Source: Symbiodinium natans (lineage: Eukaryota; Sar; Dinophyceae; Suessiales; Symbiodiniaceae). From it: 64,000 nucleotides of DNA. Below, in pieces: positions 36,601-49,200 of this stretch; position 1 is the first letter of the stretch, and every line of letters begins with the position of its first letter. The position numbers and the translations under genes are program-made. A model generated the notes under the pieces. That model was not told the DNA's origin and searched no databases. It was given only the letters and a program-made list of their open reading frames with translations. Location of the stretch: NCBI GenBank assembly GCA_905221605.1, contig CAJNDS010002775.1, positions 68,501 to 132,500 on the forward strand, read 5' to 3'.

Positions 36601-39600
36601 AGCCGATCATCCAAGTCGAGGTCGAGCGAAGTCGCGTGCTCCGTCGCCAGCATCAGCCGGAAGCGCAGGGCGCCTCGCGCAAGCAGCGGAGGACGGGGGG
36701 GGGGGGGATTGGGGGGGAGTCGGAGAAGGGTCCCGCTCGCCTCGCAGCATCGGCTGCTGCGACGCCTCTCGGAAGGCCGATTTCAAATCCACCTCGGACC
36801 GCAAACGGACAAACAGCTCTCAGCAATGAGCTGCCTGACCAACGAACAACTTACAAATGTTGATTCGGTATCTCACTAAAAGTTGCGCGAGACCTGTGCA
36901 AAATGAAGAATTTTTATAAGGCTCGCCCAGTTGTTTCGTTTGCCAAATCATCGGCTGACTCCAAAGCTGCTGGTGGCATTGTAGGATGTCATAGGTATCT
37001 TGCATTCTTTGAACAATGTCATGTTTATTTGCCGCCATTCAAGAACATCTAGCCCGGACCCAGATTCTGAGAAGCCCCCTTCCCACCGCGGCCAGGACCG
37101 GGCAGAAAAGGACAAACACGCAATCATGTAGCTCCAACAACATATCCCGCATCACTCCGCTGACATGCGACCTCCCAATGACCTGCAAGCTCGGAATCGG
37201 CTTCAATGGAACCGCTTGCCAGGTCATTCGCGCCAACTTTGGCTGTTGACCTTGGCCTTGTGGAAAAACTCAGCATGCTTTGCCCCACTGGCGTCGTGCT
37301 TAGAGACTTCCATGGGGCAATTTGAAAAGTGTGGGGCTTTGCGATGTTCGGCTTCGGGGTTGAGCAGCTTTTGAGCTCGCAGGGGTTGTGGTGTCAGGGT
37401 ATTGGTTTGTCGGAGTTCATGTACGGGGGTTGTGTTTTTGAAGGCTTCATGTCATATAATTAAGGCTTACATTACAACTTGGGGGGCAGCGGCAGAACTT
37501 TAAACAAATTACAAAGTTCTTTCCTGCACACTTGCCCGATATAGTTCATCGCTGTCCCGAAGTTTGGATCTAGGCTGCAGGCTTCTTCTTTCGACGCTTG
37601 CCAGGCCTGGAAAAGCAGTGGCCCCTGCAACGTCACCCCCGCAACGCAGTTCTCAGGCCTCCGCGGCCAGGAACTCGTGCATCCTCAGGTGGTAGATCTG
37701 GACCTGGCCGGTAATCGGCTTTTCCGATCTATAGGAAGACGCTTGGCAGTATAGAGATCGGCGCTAGGTGGGTGCATGGCGGTTGCAAGCGGTGGCGGCG
37801 CGCCGCGGAGCGGCCAGCCACCGGCTCGAAGAAGTTCAGGTGGCCGCGCAAGGCCTCCTGGAAGACCACCTGCCGCCGTTTGTTATGGTCACAGCCTAGC
37901 CTATAGCCAAAAGCTTCCGGAATTTTACAGCATGCCGACGCGACATGTACAGGAGAATTCGAGACTTCACTCGATTGGCTTTGATAGTCGAACTGCCAAT
38001 GCACCAGGCGATGGCTGCGTTGTGCAGTGGTCAGGAATGATATACCGTAAGCCATGCTGTCGAAAAGCTGTAATCGCATGTGAAAAGGTGCTCGCACTGC
38101 GTACGCAGACTTGCGCAGACCCTGGCACGCTGCAGCGCCTCAGAGCTCAAGCCGAGAAGTGGGGGATAGTGGGGGCCTCCACCGGAAAGTCGGCCTCCGC
38201 CAGAAGCCGCTGGCCATTCTGGAGGGCATAAAATATGAAAAGCATTTGGTGCTGGGCAACCGCCGCGCAAGGAACTGGGCACCTGCAGCTTGCGGAGGCA
38301 CAGGGGGCCCATCAGCGAGCGAAGCCCCGTGGTGCCGGCGCGGACTTCGGCCTGAGACGCGCGCGCAAAAACGAACCGAAACACCAAGACATTTCGTATA
38401 GAGTTCTCAGGAGTCAGGAGAGCCTGCTGCAAGAGCTTGTCGACGGAGTAGCGCATCAACGTCAGCTCGGCTGTAGCGCCGAGATCCTGCCCGAAAGCGG
38501 CTGCCACGTCTTATCCTCAAAGAAGGGCCAAGAAGCTCAACGAAAAACACGATCTTGCCGCAAGCTTGCCTGGTACTCTCGCTCCTCCCGGAACTTGCCT
38601 AAGCTGTGTCGTTTGGAGGCGCAAGAATATCTGTGTGTATCTCTATAGCAGCTAGTTACAGCGCGAGGTGTCCTGCACTATGCCGACCTGAGGCGGCAGC
38701 CCAGGATGTTGGCCATCAGCGGCGTGCGCCACACCTTGCAAGCGAGAATCCCAGAAGCAACAAACGTACCGGACGACTGCATGACATCTGAGACATCAAT
38801 ACGACAGCTTTCTTTCGGCGTGGCGCGGCTTCGGGCAAAGTGTCCAGCTCTGCCTCCGAGAATTTTGAGATCCTGGGCAGGCTCGTTTAAGCGTTGAATG
38901 TTGGGCGGACTTTTAGAGGTGCGTAACCCTCTTCACATTCAAAGTTTAACCCTGCTGTTGTAACGTGTAGAAGTCTTAGAACTTATCTCAACTTCTTATC
39001 TGTTCTATGCCTGTAAACCCTAGCCACTAGCCCTGTTACCAACCCCCTAGTGCCCGCTGAACTTCCAATACCCTTGCTAAACTCCATCCGTGCATCTTTG
39101 GGTTCCCGTAAGCCTTACAGCCCAAAAACGCCCCAAAGTGCGGAAGCTCTTTTCCCAGACCCCCTTAACCCTCGCACTTCGGTCGGTTAGGGGGTTGGGC
39201 GGGTTGATGTGTGGCGGCGGGCCCGAAACACCTGCTCGGATCCAGAGCTTGGGTCAAACCTGACGAGTTCCGGATCCCACGAGGTGACTTTGGTGGCCAT
39301 GTTTCTGGGTTGTGGCGGTTTGGGAAGTCCACGAAGGTCGGACCATGCCACAATTTCTTTATTTTTCGATTCGGGCTCGGCAAGTGGCTGGGTCGGCCAT
39401 GTCTTGGGTTTCGGTGGTTTAAGGGGGGCGGTGTAGGGAAGGGAACCTGGACCCGGAATCCTAGCTCCCGGATCTCGAACTCTGCACTCCAAAACCACGA
39501 CCTCGTAGGTCCCTAATTGAAACGTAATGCGAAATAAGCCGGTCATTGTGAGTGGCGGGGTTCAGAGCCTGCCGGCCTTGCCCCCCAACCCTGTAATGCT

Positions 39601-40157
39601 GTTGCCTTTGCGGCATCTGGTTGCTAGCCTCGTGATAACAGTGTAAGAAGTCCTTAGCGTTGGCTGAAAACTTTCTTATCACTAACTTTTCAGGCTAATT
39701 GCCTGCAACTACCCTAAACCCCTATTATCTACCATCCCCCTGCCCTCATCTGCGGATGTCGTGGCCTGGCGGCGGCTGCCGGCCGCAGCGCCAGCAGCTC
39801 CAGCGGAAGGAACTGCAGCCTGCGGTGTGCTGGTGCATTGCCCAATTGCATCTGTAGTGACCACGGCGCGTTGAGGCTGCGGCCAGGCAGAAACCTCCGC
39901 TTGGAGGCTCAGCTCCACCATCCGTGCCGGTTGCTGCTCCACAGCCTGCTCCAGGAACACGCCGCAGCAGCCTGGTGCTGGCGCATGGGTGCTCCTTCTC
40001 GTAACACGTGACAATGGCGGTTTGGTCTTGCGAGCCGAGCGTCGCTCCGTCGGGTCCAGGCAGATTTCCTGGCTCCCCAGTCGGACGACGTCGCCTGCAA
40101 AGAGACCGCAGCAGAGCATCACAATCAGAGGGCCAGCATCTCCACGAACACTCTCTT

Positions 40158-40239
<82 letters not shown>

Positions 40240-43200
40240 GTCCACATAAGCGGAAAAGGGTCTGCAGGCAGGCAGCCCACACCCACACCGCCAGTGAGGA
40301 AGACGGCGCCATCTGCCTGCTGCAGCGTCCTGAGAGGAAGCAAGCAAAAATAAGCAGCCCTGGAGCACCCTGGATCCTCAGAATCTTCTGAAGGAGTTGC
40401 CTGCGCGTGGCCTAAATATAAGTCTCCGGCACCTCCGCACGGCCAAGCTCCCCTACGCCGCTCGACTGCACGTAGAAGATGCGCACGGGCCATACCCACT
40501 TGTCGATTCCAACACCCTCAGACTTTCCACGCTCATCCTGGCACGGTTGGGCACATCGGCATGCAGCAAAGGTTGTTTTTTTTTCCTGTCTGGTGGCAGC
40601 TACTGTATATAGTACAAGGTATTCGAAAGCAGCACGGGTCCTGGCATCGTCGACCAGTGCCATCGACAACGACCAGCTTCTTTTTCTTGGCTGGGTCGCC
40701 CCCCGCGTCGAGGAGCGCCTGGTCCAGCAGCAGCAAGGCGCGCGGAGCATCGTCCTGCTTGATGAGGACGGTCGCCGAGAAGATGGTGCGCGGGTCCTGC
40801 CACCCGGCCCTCTGGCAGCCCGTCATCCCTGCAGCAAGTACCACATGCGGCGGTCCTTGCGCCGCACCGGTACCTCATGGGTTCCCGGCCCAAGGTCCAG
40901 GCCCTCCACTCGCAGGAGGAAGCCCTGCAAGGTTGGACGGCTCGAATTGAACTCTCATCTTAGATTGCTCTTACAAAACTAGTTCCAGCATCCCTCCCGG
41001 CCTCCTCGCTTGTGACCACTTTGTTGATGGCTGGACTGCCCGGGCCGTCCGACAGCTGCACGTGGCACCCGGGCGGGAAGACGTCCTTGCAGCAACTTGA
41101 ACCATGCAGCCTACGACCTGCGAAACTTATTCATTGTGAAACTGCATTCGAAGCACTTTGGCTTTACATGAGTCCTGCTGCAACTTGCTGCCCCCACCTT
41201 CCCTCCACGAACTACCTGTCCTGTGTCAGGAGGTACCTCTCCGACAGCTTTCCCAGCACTGGCGAGGGCACCGGCTCACGGGCCTCTCCCGAGGCGTCCA
41301 GGACCCTTTGGTCAAAAGCTTTACACGCCCATGATGAGATAAACCAAACCACACAAAGCAGCAGCGGAGCTTCTGGGAGGCCGGCTGGCTGGTGCCCGAA
41401 GGGCGGCTGGTGAGCACCACGCAGGCACAGCGATGAAGGTTCTCCCTGGGCCGCGATATGGCACAAACGACGTTCAACAACTTGTAAAGAGCTGGCAAGA
41501 TTCCGACTGCATGAGATTCTTGGCGGAAGCAGCTGAAGCATGCCGAAGCTGCGCAAGCTCTGCTGCATTCTGCTGTTCGCCGAGGGGCCGCAGCCAGGTC
41601 TGGAGCCAGTCCAGGATGCGGCGCCGGGCCTTGCCGGCCTCGTCGAAGCCGTCTAGCACCAAGACCAGCCGCCGGTCGCCTCCCGGAAACAGCAGAAAAA
41701 CGAGCTCGGAACCCAACCCACAAAACTGTTCTAGGAATGCATAGGGGCCTCGGTCCAGCTCCCGGCTGTCCGGGCCGAAGGCGCGCTTCGCCCAGCGCTG
41801 CAGCCTTTGCTTGCTTAGTGGCGACGCCCGAACGACCCGACTTTGAACCCAAACCCTAAACCCGAAACCCCAAACTAAGCCACTAGGCTAGGGCTATCTA
41901 GGGTACTTAAGTACGCGTGGAACACCCTAGGGGGAAACAAAGGAGGGGGAACCCCACTGGGATCAACCCCGGCCGCGACCCTTAACTTTAAGCTAAAGGG
42001 CATCTAGCGGGCCTTTTTACCTTCAGCCAAAGTGTAGCATCGAAAGTGAATTCCTACTCTCTGGGGCCTCTAACTAAAGAGCCTCTGCCTACGGTCCTAA
42101 GGGGCCTCTGGAGCCCTGATTTCTTGACTAGGGTCGGTTCAGAGGAACCGAAGGCATCTATGTACATCACCCTGTGCTTGTGAGGGTGCTCTGCCCACGG
42201 GAAGCTTACTGCCTCCAGACAAGGGCGCTAAGAGCAGCCCCCACTGCACATGGCTTCTGCGGGTGTTACGTTATGAGTTGAGAAAGCAAAGGCAGGCAGC
42301 GCTCAAAGCAGCTAGCCTTTAGCCTTGGTAGTCTTAGGAGCAGAACCAGGCTTGGCTTGAAGATCCCGTATGTCCGTAAGCTCGACTGGAAGCTTTTGGC
42401 GCATGCCAAGGAGCTTGAGGGCATTGTCCCATTTTTGGGGAGGAAGAGCCTTAGTGAATATGTCGGCCGCTTGCCAGGTGGTTTCGACATAAGTGAGCTC
42501 TACATCTTCCTCACTTAGCTGCTCGGCAATGCTACCCAGGTTGACCTTATGAGTGCGCTGGATATGCCGGAGCTTGGGAGAGTAACCCTTTCGGGCTACG
42601 AGGATCGTGGCCTGGTTGTCCTCATGAATGACCAGCTTCACCTCATGGCCTAGCAGGGTCTGCCAAAGCTGTAAGGCCGGAAGGCCCTCTTGAAACAACG
42701 AATGTGCGAGGGACACAATCTCTGACTCCGTGGTAGAGCGAGATGTGGAGGTTTGTCTCTTGCAGACCCAGGCTAGAGGGAAGAACGTTTTAGGACCCTT
42801 TAAGACGAGGTAACCGCCCGACGTTGACTTGGAGTCTATCTTTTCTCCTGCGAAGTCCGCGTCAACATAGAGCGCAAGATGCAGCTCCCTTGGGCCGTCA
42901 CCAACTGAGCCAACCAACCGGTGGGACTTGGTCGAGTTGATATAACAGATAAGGCGATGGAGTTGCTTATCGTTATTCCTTGACCAAGATTGGACACGCG
43001 TGGCTAAGTCCCCAATGGGCTTGACTATGTCGGGGCGAGCCAGTCTGCCCAGCCACAAGGCTTTCATAAGGAGTTTGCATGCATTGGGAGCAAGCTCTCC
43101 TGAGATGTCGTCATCACATGAAGTGAGCGCGCCATCTGGGCAGAATGGGGTCTGAGCAGCCTTTAGAGTTTTAGACCCGGTGATGCTTAGGTAGAGATCC

Positions 43201-46200
43201 ACCGTTTACTGTGCGTAGTCATACATGTCAAAAGCCATAGCCCCTTTTAACGCGCCTAGGGCAGCGTTCTCGGTGCTCTCTGCTGATGCATTAATGACGT
43301 AGTGGTTCCTGCCTAAAACCCTAAAGACTGGTTCTGGCGGTTCGACATCAACCAATGCGCAAAGTTTGTCCCAAAAAGGTTGGTGGTTTTCTGCGGGTCC
43401 GGACAAAGTGAGATCGTCAACGTAAGTGGAGAGAAGGAGCTGGGTTTCGGGGAACCAAAAGTTCCCTGAATACTCTTGCAATTCGTACCCCCCTAAACCA
43501 CCTAAGACTTCCTTAAGGTGTTGCTCCCACAGTCCTCCAGCTTCCGGATGGCCATACAGAGCGCGCAGCAACAGCACAACAGGACGAACAAAGCACTCTC
43601 GCCACCAGGACGGTCGGAGTTCAGGTGGCAGTTCTATCCATGTTTGGAACTTGGACTTTAGCAGTGCTTGCACGTACGCCTTTACTGCGTCTGCTGCTGT
43701 TGTGGTATGGCCTGGTAGTGCGCCATAAGCCATGCAGGCGTTGAGGCCCTGCACGGAAGTGGGATTAGCACCCAACTCCCTGTAGACTGCGGCAGCACCC
43801 TCTTCATCTTTTGCACAGTCACCCCGATACACTATCCGGCCCTTCATTTTCTGAAGGTGTTGGGCCAATTCGTAGAATTTGATAGAGGCGATGCTCATCA
43901 ATTTCCCGAAGTGTACCTTGGTGCCTGTGCGCCGCGCCTCTGCTTGCACATCGGCGAACTCACGTGGGTTCTGCTCATCCCACACGGGAACAGCCCGTAG
44001 ACCGTCCGCCTCCTTTCGCACGGCCTCTAAGGCCTGAGGCGAGGACAGCATCTCTGCACGAGAGAGTAACTTAGTTACCATGGCTGAGACCTCTGGGTCG
44101 GTCTTACCCTTTGGGAGCCCATGAAGATGGCACATGAGAGCGTTGAGATCCGTGATCTCAGTGACGAGTTCCCTTGCAGTTTCGTCTGTTTCGATGACTG
44201 CCGCGAGGTCGTCAAGACCAGAGAGAGAAGACACATGTTTGAGGTCTTGCTCTCGATCTCTGTGCTCTTCTTGTGGCTGCACAGGTATCACAGGCATTGC
44301 AGGAACAACCCTATGGGACACCTTTGGGTTCATGGCTCGGGCTATGAGTTCACACATTTCTTGCGTGTAAAAGCCGGTGCGCTCGAGAGCAGCACCCCTG
44401 GCTTCCCCGTGTTCTTTGGGATGGTGAGTGCAGTTAAGGCCGGTGAATGCTTTGACGATCTCATCAGATGTGGTCATAAGCCGCCAGGGCTTTCTCACAG
44501 GGAGACCCTTCTTGCCGACTACACCTAACCTACAACCATCAAAATCAACCGCCTGAAATCGTGAGTCTTGAAAGAACTCCTTGACGTCTGATCGCTTCCA
44601 CGAATCTGAATAGCGGGGCCACTCAAATGTAACATGAATTACCCGATCAAGAACAGTCTTGGCATGTTCCTTGAACTGTGCAAACAGCTGGCGAGATATG
44701 CGAATCTTTTTGGACAGACGTGCAGCATAATCAGAACCATGCAGCTTCAATCCTATACGATGCCAGGAGCATCCTGACGTACATGGGAGGGAAGCCCACA
44801 AGTGGGGATCATGGCAAGACCGTAGCTGCACATGAAGTTGCTCTGAGATGATGGGATCTGTCACGTCTAAGGCTTCTTTTGAAAGACGGACATGTGGAAC
44901 CCCTAGTTCTTTATGGACCCTACCTAACATAGAGTCTTCAGAACATGCATACTCAAAGCAAGTAGCAAGCTTGGTGTTTGTCTTTGCGCGCCTACGGCTG
45001 CGCCTGTTGGTGCCTTTTCCGAACCTAGGAACAGGTGCAGGCATACCGAAAACAGGCAAACCCTGCTTGTAGCCAGACAACTCTATGAGAGGGGTCTGTG
45101 TGGCTGTGCACGGAGGGATTGCGGCGCCAGAAGTTGTCACAACGACGGGTGAAGCAGCTGAGGCCGGAGCGGAAGGCTCCGAAGGACCTAGTTCTTTGTC
45201 GCCCTCTATGAGCGCCTCATCATGAGCGGCTCGCTCAATTGCTGAGTCGGCTTTTGGAGGCAGCAGTCTGGCGGCTTTCCTGGCTTCTTTCTCGTCTTTT
45301 TCAGCGGAGACAAGTGAAGCAAAGCGCTCACGACACTCGTCTGTGTGCTTAACGGCTCTACCACGACATGCTTTGCATCCCGGAGTTTCCCCGAACCTTA
45401 TGATTCTCTCTACTGTGATGTATACCCCCTTGGCCTTTGTGTCCCGTAACGGAGGAGGGACTGGGTCCTTACTGGGTGGAAAGGGCACCTCACGTAGAGA
45501 GTACTCGGGTAGTGCGCTTTTGGCAGCAGCACCCTCCAGGACCGAGCCGTCTACTAGAGACTTACGAGTTGCATTTGCTACAGGGAAGATGGGAGGACCA
45601 TCCTCGATGAAGAGCTCGGGCTCTGGCACGTCATGGATTTGCACATCCCTCTTATTGCGAAAAGCTTGGTAGTCTAAGACCTTAACCACGTTCCTATATC
45701 GCATGCCTGCATCAATGCGCCATCCAAGGAACAGCGCAGGAGACATATTGGGTTCGAGCGTGAGCTTGGAGAGTTTCGTTCTGTACCAGACAAGCTGGCC
45801 GAAACACGCCCTGACCCCTGGAAACGGCTCCTTTGTAAGAGCCTCCCATTGAGACTTGCCTTCTCCCTGATTCGATTCCCTGTCAAAAGAGAGCGAAAGA
45901 CACGAGTAAGGATAGGAGTGTGAGTGGAAGTCGTAGGGCAAACCACTCTGCAGGTGTACTGCGCGGCAGCACTCCTTTTCTTCCCTTACATCGCGCTCCA
46001 GGCTGGCGTTGTGGGGCCACCTGTTGGGCAGGGAGGTGTCCGGGGTCAGGCCTACCTCCTCGGCTGCGACTTTGAGCTCGCCCGCCTCGTCCATTTTGAT
46101 AAGGCATGTGGGAGACAATTCAGATGCTTTGAGTCCCATAAAATGTCTGAAATTGCGCGCATGTTGCTGCGCACCCCTTCGTGACATGGGATAGGCAACC

Positions 46201-49200
46201 CTTGCACCAGAATACACATCCCGAATGACATGGTGAGACTTAACACCCCCAGTACCTATACCCCTATGATCATCTCCCTTTGCAAGGATGACGTCATCTG
46301 TTGCAAGTTGCTGGAACGGGGCAGTCGGGACATCAATCATGTCATCTGCCTTAGAATCCGGCTTGCGTGCGACCCTCATGGAGGTGGTTTTTGCAATGTG
46401 GCAAACTTTACAAAACGGATTCTTAGGGAAGTGCGTGCGTAGGTGCTTCTCTGAAGTGGCTTCGGCCTTCAGCACCTCCTCCCTTGATGGTTCTGGAGGG
46501 CCTTCGGGAGCTGATTCCCCGGAGGGTTCGGCGATCGAGTCTTCCCCCCCATCAGCTGGGGCGCGAGGCGCTGCCCCCTCGACATCGAAGGATAGTTCCT
46601 TGTTTGCTTGTTCGAGAAGAGCATCGGCCGTCAAAGGATCATTCATCTCTTTTTCCGAGATGAGTGGCGACATTTCTTCGGCAGCTGACTCACCTTCAGC
46701 GCCTTCGCCAAAAAGCTCCTTCTGGGCACGTTCAGCGATGGCATGGGCTTCGACGATTTCGGCTTCCTCGCCACTGTCCCCGAGCTCTGTCGGCTCGTAC
46801 GCGTCAGTGAGATCACCAATGGAGACTGCATCTGGTTCCGCATGCGGTGCGGGATTTGCAGATGCTATGACGGGGCTAAGAGCAGGCGACGCCGGGAAGA
46901 TCCTGGGCTGAAGTTCCTCATCAAATTGAGGGACGTATTCCACAACCCTTGTGGCGTTAACCCTCGCCCCCCTAGGAATCCTAAGCTTACATCTATGGAC
47001 ATCCTGTTTAGGGACGAGGTAAGGCTGGTCTTCCCTTGGGTCCCATACAAAAAAGGAACCCTCGTCTACGACTGCCTTTCCAACCGAGAAGGCCGGCGGG
47101 CATTCCTTCAGCACGTACACTTGTTCCGAGCTTGGGAGGATTTTGCTTCCGCTAAACGAAAGACTGTGAGTCCCCTCCCTTGCCCCATCACCAGTGGCAA
47201 AGCCGACCGGCTTGTCGGATTCCCTCACACATGAGAGAGCGCGCGCGGAAAGGGCCTGTCTGCCGATGAGATGACGTCCGGCTGCGGTGTCCCATAGCCA
47301 GGTGATTTTGTTGTCTCCTGGCAGGGGAACAGGCATGGCGCTGATGAGAGGCGCGGTCGCAGCATTGGCCTTAGCCTTAGCCTTGGGTTTCGCCTTCGCT
47401 GCGAGCGACCGTGGCTTAGGGCCTGTGTACTTGTTCTTGTCATCATGAAGAAAGGGGCAAGGATTCCCCTTACATGCTCCATATGCGTAGAACATACACG
47501 GCGTTTTGGCCTTCTCCTCTTCCGTCATGTCGTTGGCCTTACGTGCCTGCTCGGAGCGAGGGGTGGTGTTGCCTCCACCCTTGCCGCCTCCCTTGCCGCC
47601 ACCTTTGCCGCCACCCTTGCCCTTACGTGGAGTGCTAGGGTTTCCGCGGCCGCCCCCTTTCGGTGCTGGGGCGCCAGGCACACCGGGCTCATCCTTATCG
47701 CCTTTCTTGTTCTTCTTGTTCTTTTTCTTTGGCTTTTCGGGTCCACCTTGTGACGGAGCAGGGGCAGCGGGTGCTTGAGGCCTATCGCCCTTCTCTTTGG
47801 TGGAGGACATAAGCACCTCAGGCTTACCCTGGAGATTCTTGTCAAACTCCTGCCGGTTCACCTTTTGCTGGTGATGCTCCAAAAGAATGTCGACCCTTTT
47901 CCAAAGGTACTCGCAGGTTCTCTTGTGGGACCCAGGCCGCGACTCCCGAGACTTCTCGAGTTTAGGACGTAGCGCCATGCATTTCTCAAGCTCATCTATA
48001 AGATGGTTGTACATGGTGCTTTCCTTCGGGAGATCATTGAGGGGTATGGTGCTCATGACGTAGAGATACTTATCCCTAAACGCCTCCAGGTTTGCAGGGC
48101 CATCTCCAGCTAGCTTGATGCTGAGGAGATTGCGCTCGCCTAGCATACCGATGCGGTCGTGTTCCAGCTGAAAGTGTTTGAAGATGACGCGCAACATGCA
48201 GCGCCCATGCGCTCCCTTTCAACCATCTGCTGAAACTGTAGGCCAAACCTACCCTTACGGACAACCTTAAGCAACTTAGCCGCTATCTCCCTCTGCAGCC
48301 TTGGAAAGCTGGGGTCAGCAGCAAGCTCTGCATCTGTGCTGGTGAGACAAGCTTGGGCCCACTGGTACACCTCATTGCCAGGTGTTTTCTGCAACCTGCC
48401 TATGGCTACGAGGACCTGGTTGATGTACCCCCTGGCCTGACCTGCCGTCTCCGGGGCCGCTGGAAGCACAAGGTCGTTCAGAGACTTGAGCCTGATGACG
48501 GTTTCCTCGTACTCGGCGGGCCCCTTTGTTGAAGAACTCTCTGCGGTGTGGCGGTCGGCCTCAGCCCACAGGTCGAACCCTTGTCCCGGCGCATCACCCC
48601 CCTGCCCCCCATCACCATCACCATCGGTGCCATCGCCGCCGTTTGCTGTCAAGTGAGGACAGTCGGCTTCGTGGTGGCTTCTGCTACCGCACATGCGGCA
48701 GTTGTGTCGGCTTTGGCGTGAGGAGGCGGAAGAGGAAGATGAACTGGAGCTCGAGGATCCTGGGGACTCAGGCGCCTTGTTTCCACCCGCCTGTTGGTTT
48801 GTTGCACCTAAGGACAGAGTGGGAACTGTGACCGCAGCACTTGGGGCTGCTCCGCTTTGTGTGGCTGGCGCGCCCTGGCTGGCTGCACCCTGCGCGGGCT
48901 GTTCGCCCGGGTGTGCAGCGAAGCCCTTTGCAACCAACCCTGCTAAGTTCTTAACTAGAGACGCTAGATCATCTACCCTACGTTCCAGAGCATTGTCCAC
49001 CGGTGGATTCACCGGAGAAGCAAATTGAGCCACATGGACTGGGACGCCATAGGCTGCCCCCTCAGAGGAAGTGTGCTGATCCGACGGTTGTGCATCGGAA
49101 GGGGCGGTTTGAAACCCCATGCCTGCGGGCACAGACAAAGTGGATTGCTGTGGAAAAGAAACCGTGCCATTGGGGCTCTGGTCGGGTGAGGGCTGCGTGA

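Noticed and set aside
35694-36863. Plus-strand open frame of 389 codons
   Set aside because: It is antisense to four LRR exons of copy B, has Arg/Pro/Ser-rich shadow composition, and is not open in copy A.
39989-40391. Plus-strand frames over the (TC)n tract
   Set aside because: Low-complexity shadows of conserved minus exons.
46288-46911. Plus-strand 207-codon frame
   Set aside because: Antisense shadow of the copia Pol frame, which carries real motifs.
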